This document shows, piece by piece, positions 44,799 through 54,202 of a DNA stretch of 64,000 nucleotides. This DNA comes from Xenococcaceae cyanobacterium MO_167.B27. Its GTDB lineage: Bacteria; Cyanobacteriota; Cyanobacteriia; Cyanobacteriales; Xenococcaceae. The stretch is taken from contig JASJCP010000005.1 of the NCBI GenBank assembly GCA_030065935.1, forward strand, positions 29,237 through 93,236, written 5' to 3'. Under the pieces are notes generated by a model, which worked only from the letters and a program-made list of their open reading frames with translations, was not told where the DNA came from and did not search any database. The first letter of the stretch is position 1. Each line of letters starts with the position of its first letter. Position numbers and translations under genes: made by a program.

Positions 44799-45654
44799 AT
44801 GAATCATTTAGTTATAAGAAAAATATTTATTTTTAGTTTAATTTTTATCTCTGGATGTGAGAGAACCTCTCCTAAATCAGAGACAGTATCTAAACCTATA
44901 AATGTTTCTAGTTCGAGTGTTGATTCAGGTGAATGTCCCCAACAACCCGAGGTAGTTCTTAATTCTCAAAGTGTTAAAGCGATCGCGCTATATAAACAAG
45001 TTACCCTATCTGGAATAGCGAGAAAAAAATCAGTCTTTAGGATATACTTTTGAAGCGAAATCAGGTCAAAAGCTTAATTATCAAACAGAAGAAGATATTT
45101 GTGTTTGGATTTATACGCCCAATAACCAACTACTTAATAGTAAAAATTTGCCTGTAGATGGAAAATATACAATTCAAGTTTCTGATCCTTTAGGATCAGC
45201 TAATTTTGACCTAGAAATTGGATTAGATTTTCCTCAAACTTCCCCATCTATGAATCAAACTATCTCAAAAGGTAATTCACCCCAATCTCAACAATTAAAG
45301 TCCTTAGAAAAACGACCACCAGCAGATGATTTTATTAGACAGTATTACAGAGATATTAATAACCGTAATTATCAATCAAGCTGGAACAAACTTTCTCCGA
45401 AATTTCAAAGAAAAGCATCTGGTTATTTTGGCTATCAGGAGTGGTGGAATAGTGTTAGAGAAGTCAGGATAGGAGATATCAATCTAATCAATCAAACTCA
45501 TAATAATGCCATAGTTCATGCTGAGTTAGTCTATGTGATGAATACAGGTAAATATTTTAAAGATCCTAAAAAACGTATTTATCTTGTCTGGGATGAAAAT
45601 TATAGTGGTTGGCTATTTGAAGACAAAAATTCAATAATAATTTCTATAAAAATC
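44799..45654 (+). pseudogene. Second lipoprotein, frameshifted in a run of seven A, no own stop codon
   Basis: Lipobox ISGC, then GECPQQPEVVLN... as in its neighbours. The frame breaks in AAAAAAA at about 45024-45030 (stop at 45053). With one A fewer it continues LGYTFEAKSGQKLNYQTEE, ICVWIYTPNNQLLN, YTIQVSDPLGSANFDLEIGL, then an NTF2-like domain (DFIRQYYRDINNRNYQSSWN to YLVWDENYSGWLFEDKN). That frame has no stop before the next lipoprotein start at 45655 and is fused to it. Either a decaying gene, a slippage-controlled gene, or a sequencing error in the A-run. Confidence 0.75.
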
Positions 45655-46602
45655 ATGAAGATAATCTCTCATTTTTGGAAAACTTTGCTTATATTAAGTA
45701 TTGTAATATTCACTGGATGTTCAAAACCCGAAACCCCATCAAATACAATTGAAAGTAATTTTACAGAGCCAAAAAGTAATTTGATAGATACAGAATGTTC
45801 AGAAGAACCTAAATTAAGGTTAGAGCCAAAAAATGTTGAGGAAATTTCTCTCAATAATAAAACAATAACTAAATCCAATAAAGTTAGTAGTAATAAATCT
45901 ATTGGATATACTTTTCAAGCTGAAGCTGGTCAAAAACTCAATTATCAAACTGATAAAGATATTTGTATCTGGGTTTATGCTCCTAATAATGAGCTTGTTA
46001 ACGGAACAAAAATACCAGAAACAGGAAACTATACTATTCAAATTGCAGTTTTAAAAGGTTCAACAACTTTTGATTTAGAAATGAGCTTGGAGTCTATTAC
46101 TAATAGTCAAGCTTCTGCTCCAGCAGTAAGATCAACTTCTGACAAAATATTAACTTCTGACAAGTTTACTACCTCAAATTCTTCTACTAATTTAAGTAAT
46201 AATAATTTAACACAACAACAAGCTTTATCAATAGTAAAAGGTTGGTACAGAGCCAAACCTAAAATGTTTGCTTATCCATATGATGAGTCTTTAGTAGATA
46301 GATATGCTACTGGAAAACTCTATTATGACACAGTAGAAAAAGACGGTGGTGGCTCAATAGGATGGTTGAGAAGAAATGGCTGTTACTACACATATGACTT
46401 TTCTAATATTGATAATGTTTGGCTATTTTCTACTTCGGGAATGCGACCGCTATTAAAAGTACGAGTTTCTGAGAGATTACAGCTTAATGGATCGAGAAGT
46501 GCTGGTTGTAGTAATCGACCTCGCTATTATCAAAAAAATGTTAGCTATTGGTTTGAGAAAGATAATGGTGATTGGAAAATTTATTATTACGAAGTCGAAT
46601 AG
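45655..46602 (+). CDS. Lipoprotein with PPC-like domain and IMS (DUF4101)-like domain
   Basis: 315 residues from ATG 45655. The N-terminus MKIISHFWKTLLILSIVIFTGC is a lipoprotein signal peptide, so I start here although the frame is open from 45032. The PPC-like domain (ECSEEPKLRLEP to TTFDLEMSL) occupies ~45-145. A Ser/Thr-rich linker follows. The last ~130 residues (ALSIVKGWYRAKPKMFAYPY, LYYDTVEKDGGGSIGWL, WFEKDNGDWKIYYYEVE) resemble the IMS domain at the end of cyanobacterial division protein ARC6/Ftn2. No clear ribosome site before 45655. Confidence 0.75.
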   Translation: MKIISHFWKTLLILSIVIFTGCSKPETPSNTIESNFTEPKSNLIDTECSEEPKLRLEPKNVEEISLNNKTITKSNKVSSNKSIGYTFQAEAGQKLNYQTDKDICIWVYAPNNELVNGTKIPETGNYTIQIAVLKGSTTFDLEMSLESITNSQASAPAVRSTSDKILTSDKFTTSNSSTNLSNNNLTQQQALSIVKGWYRAKPKMFAYPYDESLVDRYATGKLYYDTVEKDGGGSIGWLRRNGCYYTYDFSNIDNVWLFSTSGMRPLLKVRVSERLQLNGSRSAGCSNRPRYYQKNVSYWFEKDNGDWKIYYYEVE

Positions 46603-46629
46603 TTAAAAATATATAAATTGATTTTAATA

Positions 46630-48087
46630 ATGAGTCTTAATCACAGTAAAAAGCCTAAAAATTTAAACAAAATATTTTTTCAATCCCTGGGGGTCTTTTC
46701 TTTGCTACCAATTGTATTTATTTGGGGAAAATCAACTATAAAAACCAATCTAGAAGTCAATCAAGAGCCTCAATGCGATCGCACAAAAGAATTAAATTTT
46801 ACCAACAATAAAAATCAGTTGCTAAAGCGAGATGTTAGTGATGACCAAAGCCTATGCTATCAATTTTATGTCCAATCCAAACAGCAGCTAAGTATTGATA
46901 GTAATACTCAAGTTAAATTGCAATCACCAGGTAATACAATATCAGTTTTACAAGGTAAAAAAGATTTAACTCAATCAGGAGAATATCTTTTGATTATTCA
47001 TAACAGTAAAAATTTTGAAGTTAATCTAGACATCAAAGATACAACTAACTTATTAACTAAAAACAATGTTGTTTTTCCATTAGCTAAGGCAAAGAATGAA
47101 CAATATACCACAAGTTATAAAGAAAATGATTTATTCAGAAAGCCAGTTAACAATCAGACAAATACTCCACCTTTCAAATCAGATGATAAACTGCAAAATA
47201 TTGTCGATGATATTGTTACTGTTGCTCGACAAAGAGGTTTGAGGACAGATAAATTATCCATCAGCTTAGTTGACTTAAATTCTACTGAGTACCAGGGTTA
47301 TGCTTATGCTTCTTTTGCAGACTATCAGCCTCGATATCCCGCCAGCGTAGTTAAACTATTTTGGATGGTAGTTTTATTTGGTCAATATGAACAAGGGATA
47401 CTTCCGTCAGGAAAAATTAGTGAAAAAACTCTAGTGGATCTAATTAAAGATTCAGATAATGAAGCTGGTAGTTTAATTTTAGATACTATTACAAAAACTC
47501 AATCTGGTAGCTCTTTACCTTTAGAAACAATGAAAGCTTGGAAAGCCAAACGCGATACGGTAAATCTATTTTTTGAACAAGCGGGATATAAAAATATAAA
47601 TATTAGTCAAAAAACCTATCCTATTCCCTATTTAAGAATGAATCTTCCTGCTGGTAGAGATAAACAACTTCGAGACAAAAATTTAGTATTAAGGAATAAA
47701 GAAATTAATCCAATTAGAAATTACTTAACTACTGATAGCGTTGCTAGATTGCTGTATGAAATTTACTCAAATCAGTCTGTTTCTGATTTTTATAGTAATG
47801 AAATGAAAACCTTACTAAAACGGGACTTGAATCCAGCAGCTTGGAGGAATAAACCTTATAATGCTATCAAAGGATTTTTAGGAGAGGGCTTACCTCCCAA
47901 TACTGATTTTTATTCCAAGATGGGATGGACTTTTAATAACCGTAATGATACAGCAATTATAGTAAGCCCTGATGGAAAAGTTCGCTACATATTAGTTATT
48001 TTTGGAGATGATAAATCATTTTACCAAGATAAAGATTTTTTGCCAGAAGTTTCTCGATTAGTTTATCAACAAATGACTAATTATTAG
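46630..48087 (+). CDS. Exported beta-lactamase-fold serine hydrolase
   Basis: 485 residues from ATG 46630. Membrane anchor or signal (FFQSLGVFSLLPIVFIWG), then a diverged copy of the PPC-like domain (CYQFYVQSKQQLSIDSNTQV, SGEYLLIIHNSKNFEVNLDI; ~65-130). A class A beta-lactamase/D-Ala-D-Ala carboxypeptidase fold follows with SxxK as SVVK (~238), SDN (~274) and a KMG in place of KTG (~429). All three boxes are present, so it may act on peptidoglycan, but it is unlikely to be a resistance enzyme given its large N-terminal part and its place among the lipoproteins. The shared domain ties it to the cassette. Confidence 0.82.
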   Translation: MSLNHSKKPKNLNKIFFQSLGVFSLLPIVFIWGKSTIKTNLEVNQEPQCDRTKELNFTNNKNQLLKRDVSDDQSLCYQFYVQSKQQLSIDSNTQVKLQSPGNTISVLQGKKDLTQSGEYLLIIHNSKNFEVNLDIKDTTNLLTKNNVVFPLAKAKNEQYTTSYKENDLFRKPVNNQTNTPPFKSDDKLQNIVDDIVTVARQRGLRTDKLSISLVDLNSTEYQGYAYASFADYQPRYPASVVKLFWMVVLFGQYEQGILPSGKISEKTLVDLIKDSDNEAGSLILDTITKTQSGSSLPLETMKAWKAKRDTVNLFFEQAGYKNINISQKTYPIPYLRMNLPAGRDKQLRDKNLVLRNKEINPIRNYLTTDSVARLLYEIYSNQSVSDFYSNEMKTLLKRDLNPAAWRNKPYNAIKGFLGEGLPPNTDFYSKMGWTFNNRNDTAIIVSPDGKVRYILVIFGDDKSFYQDKDFLPEVSRLVYQQMTNY

Positions 48088-48096
48088 AGTTATTGT

Positions 48097-48468
48097 CAGA
48101 ATTCACCGAGTCAGGATTCAGGATTCACCGAGTCAGGATTCACCGAGTCAGGATTCACCGAGTCAGGAGTCAGGATTCAGGATTCAGGATTCAGGATTCA
48201 CCGAGTCAGGATTCACCGAGTCAGGATTCAGGATTCACCGAGTCAGGATTCAGGATTCAGGATTCAGGATTCAGGATTCACCGAGTCAGGATTCAGGATT
48301 CACCGAGTCAGGATTCAGGATTCACCGAGTCAGGATTCACCGAGTCAGGATTCACCGAGTCAGAATTCAGGATTCACCGAGTCAGGATTCACCGAGTCAG
48401 AATTCAGGATTCACCGAGTCAGGATTCACCGAGTCAGGATTCACCGAGTCAGAATTCAGGATTTAGAA
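48097..48468. repeat. Heptamer/15-mer tandem repeat block D (CAGGATT + CACCGAGT)
   Basis: About 370 bp built from CAGGATT (7) and CACCGAGT (8) in varying order, often as the 15-mer CAGGATTCACCGAGT. One frame is open throughout and starts at 48093, but its product would be a low-complexity QDSPSQDSG polymer without ribosome site; I treat it as non-coding. Confidence 0.88.
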
Positions 48469-48508
48469 GAATAATGGAAAAAACAAATATAAACAGGTGA
48501 CGACAGTA

Positions 48509-49957
48509 ATGAATCAGCTACTAAGACGCTTAAGACGAAAACTCAGTAAACCATTGCTTTTTGGTTTGTATGGAGCAATAGGGTGTTTAATTGCTGCGCT
48601 GTTATTAGGAGAACTTTTACTCTATCTAACTAAACTTCCTCCCACAATTGAACAATCGCCTCAAGCTGTTGTTCTGCTCATCGACTGTTCTGGTAGTATG
48701 GATGGGGGCAAACTACAAGAAGTAAAATCAGCAGCTACTAGCTTTGTTCAACGTCAAGACCTTAAACAGAGTCAATTTGCTGTAATCGGTTTTGGCAGTA
48801 ACGTTCGCCTGGGAACTTCTCTAACCTCAGATTTACCAGGTATCGAAAGTGCGATCGCAAACTTACAAGATGGCGGTGGGACTAACATGGCTTCAGGGTT
48901 ACAAGCTGCTACTACCCAACTGCAATCTACCAATTTAACTCGCAACATTCTACTGTTTACTGACGGTCAACCTAATTCTGAAACAGATACTTTAACAACT
49001 GCCCAATTCTCTAAAAACCAGGATATTAATCTGATTGCTGTTGCTACTGGGGATGCTGACACTAATTTCCTTACTCAACTCACAGGGGATTCTTCCCTAG
49101 TTTTCTACGCTAGTTCTGGTCAATTCGAGCAAGCCTTTCGCGCTGCGGAAACAGCTATCTATGGGAAACAACTGGTAGAATCTGGCGATACTGGAAATTA
49201 TAGTCTAGTTTATTCTATTTTACGTATAGGAAGTTGGACTGGACTTTTAGCTCTTGGTACTTCCCTAGCCCTAATTGTTGGACAAAATCATTATTTACAT
49301 CGCCGTCTCTTAACTTCCCGTGAAGGAAGTATTGGTGTAATGGGTGGATTTGCTGCTGGTTTAACTGCTGGTGCTATTGGTCAATTGATTTTTATGCCTG
49401 TTGCTAATATTCCTATTCTAGAAGTCCTTGGAAGACTTGTAGGTTGGACTATTCTTGGCACTCTAGTAGGCGGTGGAATATCCTTTTTTATGCCTAATCT
49501 GAAACTAAATCGCGCTTTACAAGCAGGTGCTATTGGGGGGAGTTTGGGAGCTATCGGTTTTTTATTTGCAGCAAACATATTAGGCGATGTTGCGGGACGT
49601 TTTGTTGGTGCTGCTATCTTGGGCTTTTTTATTGGGTTAGCGATCGCTTTAATCGAGCAATTGATCAGAAAAGCATCTCTCATCGTTCATTGGAATCCCA
49701 GGGAACAAACTACTCTTTCCTTGGGAGAAAAAGCAATTGTTTTAGGAAGTTCAAACAATTCTCATATCTACTTACCAAAGTCCCAGGGTTTCTATCCAAT
49801 AACAGCAAAGATATATCTAGAAAATGGAAAAATTGTTATGCAATATGACCAAGAATATGGAATGGCAAAAGGAATGAAAAAGCTAAGACATGAATTGAAA
49901 AACTGCGATCGCAGAAAACTAGGAAACATAAATATTGAAGTAAAAAGTTCAATTTGA
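48509..49957 (+). CDS. Membrane VWA protein with C-terminal FHA-like domain
   Basis: 482 residues from ATG 48509, preceded by AGGTGA 8 nt upstream (a GTG at 48497 is possible). N-terminal membrane helix (GLYGAIGCLIAALLLGELLLY), VWA domain (~45-225) with intact MIDAS: DCSGSMDG, Thr in GGGTNMASGL, Asp in LLFTDGQPNS. Five or so glycine-rich membrane helices follow (~245-375; GGFAAGLTAGAIGQLIFMPV, VGGGISFFMP), then a short FHA-like tail (LSLGEKAIVLGSSNNSHIYL). The membrane-plus-tail half parallels the 360-residue protein at 41290, suggesting that one arose by domain loss or gain from the other. Confidence 0.85.
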   Translation: MNQLLRRLRRKLSKPLLFGLYGAIGCLIAALLLGELLLYLTKLPPTIEQSPQAVVLLIDCSGSMDGGKLQEVKSAATSFVQRQDLKQSQFAVIGFGSNVRLGTSLTSDLPGIESAIANLQDGGGTNMASGLQAATTQLQSTNLTRNILLFTDGQPNSETDTLTTAQFSKNQDINLIAVATGDADTNFLTQLTGDSSLVFYASSGQFEQAFRAAETAIYGKQLVESGDTGNYSLVYSILRIGSWTGLLALGTSLALIVGQNHYLHRRLLTSREGSIGVMGGFAAGLTAGAIGQLIFMPVANIPILEVLGRLVGWTILGTLVGGGISFFMPNLKLNRALQAGAIGGSLGAIGFLFAANILGDVAGRFVGAAILGFFIGLAIALIEQLIRKASLIVHWNPREQTTLSLGEKAIVLGSSNNSHIYLPKSQGFYPITAKIYLENGKIVMQYDQEYGMAKGMKKLRHELKNCDRRKLGNINIEVKSSI

Positions 49958-50004
49958 GGTCGCTCGATCTATTAATTTATATTTTATGAATCAACAATAG
50001 TAAT

Positions 50005-51198
50005 ATGATTTTTTCAGTAAGCAGAACAATATTTATTGTTAGTTTATTTTTAATTTCTAGCTGTCGGGCAAATATACTTCAATCAGAATCTAAGTCTGTT
50101 AATTATCCTGGTAATAGTTTGGCTTCAGGTGGATGTCCTGAACAGCCCAAAGTTGCTCTTAATCCCCAAAGTATTGAAGCGATATCATTCAAAAATAATC
50201 GCTCTACTTTATCGGGAATAGCCAAGGAAAATAAGACTATTGGATATATTTTTAAAGGAAATTCAGGTCAAAAGTTTAATTATCAAACTAAAGAAGATAT
50301 TTGTGTTTGGGTTTATACACCAGATAATCAATTACTAAGTAGTAAAAACTTATCTGTAGATGGCAATTATATAATTCAAGTTTCTGCTCCTCAAGGCTCT
50401 ACCACTTTTGAATTAAAAATAGGACTAGAAACCGAAAAGGTAGAGTCACAACCGGAACCAAAAAAACAAAGCGATCGCACAATAACTATAACAACTTTAA
50501 ACGATCGAGCAGATACTAAACTAACTCAGCAATTTCCTTCAGGAAAATTTAGCGATGATAGCTGGTTGATATCACTTTGGCAAAAAAATGGCACTTACTA
50601 TTATCAAGGAACAGAACTTCGTACTGGAAATTCTCTATCTTTAAGAGGGGCTAAATCTTCAATTGACCGTCAAAGGCATACATATACTTGGCAAAATGGA
50701 GATTATAGCTATCAGATAAATTGGCAACCAAACAATCCAGATTATATTCGTTTACAGGTATTCGCTCCCAATGGCAAACAACTTTTAAATCGATTGCTAG
50801 AAAAATCATCAAGCCAGATTGCCAATAACTCAACACATCAACCTACATCAGTGGCTTCTGCCTGGGAAGCTCATGCACATATTTGTCCAGAATCAGCAAG
50901 ATTACCACACGGCACTTTTGGCTCTACTAAAAATTTTGATATTACGTTATGTCGTTCGATAAGAAAAGATAGTTTCTATATAGGAAAAGAAAGGGCTACA
51001 GGTAGAGGAATCACTGTTCGTAGTACTAACGGACGTTTTATTAATGGTGCATATGAATACCGATTAGCTCAAAACCGATCGGGACAGTGCCTACTGCAAG
51101 TTTTACACAAGAACCAAATTATCTTGAGCGAGTCTTTTGAAGAATATATGTTTATGACAAATCCTTGTGATTTTTATATGTACCAATTACCAAAATAA
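50005..51198 (+). CDS. Lipoprotein with PPC-like domain and extended C-terminal region
   Basis: 397 residues. Signal peptide with SSC lipobox (~20). The PPC-like domain (GGCPEQPKVALNPQSIEAIS to STTFELKIGL, ~43-145) is the fourth clear copy in the cassette and is closest to the frameshifted one at 44799. Then a beta-rich stretch (SDDSWLISLWQKNGTYYYQG, YTWQNGDYSYQINWQ) and a Cys-containing C-terminal part (CPESARLPHGTF, LCRSIRKDSFYIG, NPCDFYMYQL). Unknown function; exported. Confidence 0.75.
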   Translation: MIFSVSRTIFIVSLFLISSCRANILQSESKSVNYPGNSLASGGCPEQPKVALNPQSIEAISFKNNRSTLSGIAKENKTIGYIFKGNSGQKFNYQTKEDICVWVYTPDNQLLSSKNLSVDGNYIIQVSAPQGSTTFELKIGLETEKVESQPEPKKQSDRTITITTLNDRADTKLTQQFPSGKFSDDSWLISLWQKNGTYYYQGTELRTGNSLSLRGAKSSIDRQRHTYTWQNGDYSYQINWQPNNPDYIRLQVFAPNGKQLLNRLLEKSSSQIANNSTHQPTSVASAWEAHAHICPESARLPHGTFGSTKNFDITLCRSIRKDSFYIGKERATGRGITVRSTNGRFINGAYEYRLAQNRSGQCLLQVLHKNQIILSESFEEYMFMTNPCDFYMYQLPK

Positions 51199-51265
51199 TT
51201 TTTCCAATGTGCGATCGCCTTTAAAATAATATTTAAATAGTTGTCGTTAATAAATATCAAATATC

Positions 51266-51658
51266 ATGGTCATATATAATTTCTACCTCAAAATAAAAGG
51301 AAGTCAAGAACGATATAACTACTCACTAGATTTTAAGCCAAATCAAGAAAACAACCCAGAGCAGGTTTTTACAACAGAAATCAAAGAAAGTTTACGTAGG
51401 ACGTTGCAAAAACAAAGCTCTTGCGCTATCAAAGACAAAGACTTAAATAAAATATTAAATACCTGGATTCAAGATATTAAAGAGGGATATCGAGAAAGCA
51501 CCTTAACTTTAGATTTGCCTCTACTCATCGAATCCGAGATTGAAAAATTACAAGAATCTGGCAATCAGCAATTACCAGAGATTATTGAGCCAGACATAGC
51601 AGAAATTGAACCGCAAATCGGGGCATTACCTCCTTTAGCTTTTTCGGCTGACTCCTGA
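51266..51658 (+). CDS. Uncharacterised small acidic protein
   Basis: 130 residues, soluble, no signal peptide or recognised domain. N-terminal beta-like YNFYLKIKGSQERYNYSLDF, then helices (FTTEIKESLRRTLQKQSSC, LNKILNTWIQDIKEGYRE) and an acidic tail ending LPPLAFSADS. It lies between the exported lipoprotein and the HEPN-VWA gene, all on one strand, so is likely part of the cassette. The last codons run into a short stretch of heptamer-like repeat (51648-51675). Confidence 0.6.
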   Translation: MVIYNFYLKIKGSQERYNYSLDFKPNQENNPEQVFTTEIKESLRRTLQKQSSCAIKDKDLNKILNTWIQDIKEGYRESTLTLDLPLLIESEIEKLQESGNQQLPEIIEPDIAEIEPQIGALPPLAFSADS

Positions 51659-51811
51659 ATCCTATATTCTGTATTCTCGCAGGAAATCGACACTTGAGAA
51701 GTCATCGAACTCACGTTATGTTAATTTTTTTTGTCTAAGTGGGAATTTTAATTTATAGGACTACTAACTGTGATGTGTCCTATTCGATACCGTCAACGCA
51801 AAAAATTCTCC

Positions 51812-53770
51812 ATGGCAATTACCAACAAAGAACGAGTTGGCAGAGCATTAGACCTTCTTAGAGAAGGGTTATATCCTTTTGTCGAACGAGAAATGCGTTC
51901 TGTGTATCGAGACAAATGGGTTGTCGCTGCTACTCTTAGCCTTCCTCAAGATCGCACCCTTCGACGTAATGTTGCTCAAATTCTTAAAGAAGATATCTCC
52001 GCCTTACTCATTTTAATGTGTAATAAATGGCACAGTGTCTTTAAAAAAAATCTTGGTCATGCAGAACGTAGTTTAGTGGGAGAATTACGGGATACTCGCA
52101 ATCGTTGGGCGCACAATGGTAGTTTTTCTCTCGATGATACTTATCGCTCTCTAGACAGCGTATATAGACTTCTTTCAGCCATTTCCGCTCCCCAAGCGGA
52201 TACTGTTGAACAGCAAAAACAAGAACTACTCCAGTTTCGTTTTAGAGAACAAGAAGACTCGGAAGCAAAATTAGACAAAACAGATAAAACTACTAGCAGT
52301 GCTAAATCTGAGAGTCTTAACCTCAATGTTAATTCCCAACCTAACCCAAACGCAGAATTTTCTAACAATCTCTCAATTAAAAATATGCTAAACGTCACCC
52401 TTACACCCCATCGAGAATTCTTACCTGCGGATACACCAAATCAAAAACTATTTATTATGCTCAAGCTACGACCAACCAAAGAAGTAGCTAATACCCGCCC
52501 ATCAACTACTTTTACTTTTGTAATTGATACCAGTGGTTCGATGTATGAAGTGGTAGCTGGAGAACCTCAACCGACAGGTCAAACATTTAGTATAGATGGT
52601 CAAAATTACCAGGGAGTTACTGGGGGAGAAACCAAGATTGATATTGTAGCCAAATCCTTGCAAGAATTGATTTGGTCAGGAAAACTAAACGAAAGCGATC
52701 GCATTTCTTTGGTTCAATTTGATGACAAAGCATCTACTCTGGTTGGACTGACACCAGCTACTGAAATCAGTCAACTACAAAATGCAATTGATGAACTTCG
52801 TAATTTTTCTGGCGGTACTTGTATGGGAAAGGGGATGGATTTAGCCTTGTCTCTTCTTTCCGATCAAAATATGACCAGTCGCCGTACCTTAATTTTTACC
52901 GATGGTGAAACCTTTGACGATATGGAATGTAGAGAACTGGCGAAAAAGTTTGCCAACAATGGAATACCAATTACCGCTTTAGGAGTTGGAGATTACAATG
53001 AAGACCTGCTTATTCATCTGAGTGATACTACAGGTGGTCGTCTTTTTCACATAGTCTCAGAAAATGCTACTGGAGTAAATCAAATTTCCATTACCGATTT
53101 ACCTAAAACAATCTTTGAACAAGTAGAACAAGCACAAAAAGAAGTTATTAATAATCTTGCTCTCAACGTTAGGACTGTTAAGGGAGTAGAACTCAACCGC
53201 GTAACTCGTATCTATCCCGATCAAGCAGAATTTCCTTTAACTGAACAACCTTATCCTATTGGTGCTGCTTTAAGTGATGATGAAACTGTTTTTATCCTCG
53301 AATTCAATGTAGATAGTCGTGTTAGTTCCCGTGTTCGTATTGCTCAATTGGGTCTAACCTATGACGTACCAGGACAAAAAAGGCGAGGCGAATTGACCCC
53401 TCAGAATGTCGTGGTGCAGTTTATTGCGGGACAAGGTGGCGCAGCACAGGTAGATCAAGAAGTAATGGGCTACGTCCAACAGCGTAATATTTCCCAATTG
53501 GTTGGAGATGCTACCAAAGTTGCTGATAGCAATCCCGAACAAGCAGAAAAACTGCTAGAAACGGCGCGTCGCCTCACTGTCAAAATTGGCAATAAGGCTA
53601 TGGAAGAATCTCTCAACGATGCTCAAGACGAATTGCGTAAAACTCGCAAGATATCTGCGGGAACTCGCAAGACAGTCAAAATGGGTTCTAAAGGAAAAAC
53701 CGTCAAAATGAACAATGATCTTAATAACGAACTTTCAGACGCACAAATACGTGCGATTTCGGGAACTTAA
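51812..53770 (+). CDS. Swt1-type HEPN domain fused to VWA domain
   Basis: 652 residues from ATG 51812, chosen because MAITNKERVGRALDLLREGL is the usual beginning; an upstream ATG at 51773 would add 13. The N-terminal ~120 residues are a Swt1-like HEPN domain ending ELRDTRNRWAHNGSFSLDDTYRSLD, in which RNRWAH gives the RxxxxH motif of HEPN ribonucleases. After a Ser/Lys-rich linker comes a VWA domain (~236-410) with MIDAS DTSGSM, Thr in GGTCMGKG and Asp in FTDGETFDD, then a beta and helical C-terminus ending in Lys/Thr-rich repeats (RKTVKMGSKGKTVKM), which could be phosphorylated. Cytoplasmic. A candidate effector of the cassette. Confidence 0.85.
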   Translation: MAITNKERVGRALDLLREGLYPFVEREMRSVYRDKWVVAATLSLPQDRTLRRNVAQILKEDISALLILMCNKWHSVFKKNLGHAERSLVGELRDTRNRWAHNGSFSLDDTYRSLDSVYRLLSAISAPQADTVEQQKQELLQFRFREQEDSEAKLDKTDKTTSSAKSESLNLNVNSQPNPNAEFSNNLSIKNMLNVTLTPHREFLPADTPNQKLFIMLKLRPTKEVANTRPSTTFTFVIDTSGSMYEVVAGEPQPTGQTFSIDGQNYQGVTGGETKIDIVAKSLQELIWSGKLNESDRISLVQFDDKASTLVGLTPATEISQLQNAIDELRNFSGGTCMGKGMDLALSLLSDQNMTSRRTLIFTDGETFDDMECRELAKKFANNGIPITALGVGDYNEDLLIHLSDTTGGRLFHIVSENATGVNQISITDLPKTIFEQVEQAQKEVINNLALNVRTVKGVELNRVTRIYPDQAEFPLTEQPYPIGAALSDDETVFILEFNVDSRVSSRVRIAQLGLTYDVPGQKRRGELTPQNVVVQFIAGQGGAAQVDQEVMGYVQQRNISQLVGDATKVADSNPEQAEKLLETARRLTVKIGNKAMEESLNDAQDELRKTRKISAGTRKTVKMGSKGKTVKMNNDLNNELSDAQIRAISGT

Positions 53771-53799
53771 ACCCTTAAAAGACCAATTGAAGAAGAAGA

Positions 53800-54127
53800 C
53801 AGGAGTTAGGAGTCAGAATACAGAATACAGAACTCAGAATTCAGAATACAGAACTCAGAACTCAGAATTCAGAATACAGAACTCAGAATTCAGAATACAG
53901 GAGTCAGAATACAGGAGTCAGAATACAGAACTCAGAATACAGAACTCAGAACTCAGAATACAGAACTCAGAACTCAGAATTCAGAATACAGAACTCAGAA
54001 CTCAGAATTCAGAATACAGAACTCAGAACTCAGAATTCAGAATACAGAACTCAGAACTCAGGACTCAGAATACAGAACTCAGAACTCAGAATTCAGAATA
54101 CAGAACTCAGAACTCAGGACTTAGGAG
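53800..54127. repeat. Heptamer tandem repeat block E (CAGAATA/CAGAACT)
   Basis: About 330 bp of CAGAATA, CAGAACT, CAGAATT with a few CAGGAGT, in the plus orientation. An open frame across it (53715-54140) codes a QNSEYRT polymer and begins inside the preceding gene; not credited. Confidence 0.88.
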
Positions 54128-54202
54128 AATAGTGAGATAAGGTTTTAAACCCAAAGCTGATCGAGATTAGATGATTCTTTTCCCCAAATAGCTTCAATTA
54201 TT

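Noticed and set aside
46630..48087. Beta-lactam resistance gene
   Set aside because: KMG instead of KTG, a large extra N-terminal domain and the cassette context argue against a dedicated lactamase.
48097..48468. CRISPR-like array
   Set aside because: Units are 7-15 bp, directly abutting and degenerate, with no unique spacers; this is tandem STRR-type DNA.
48093..48500. 135-residue open frame across block D
   Set aside because: Pure repeat translation (QDSPSQ polymer), no ribosome site, same composition in other frames; open because the repeat lacks stop codons.
53715..54140. 141-residue open frame across block E
   Set aside because: Begins inside the HEPN-VWA gene and consists of a QNSEYRT polymer from the repeat.
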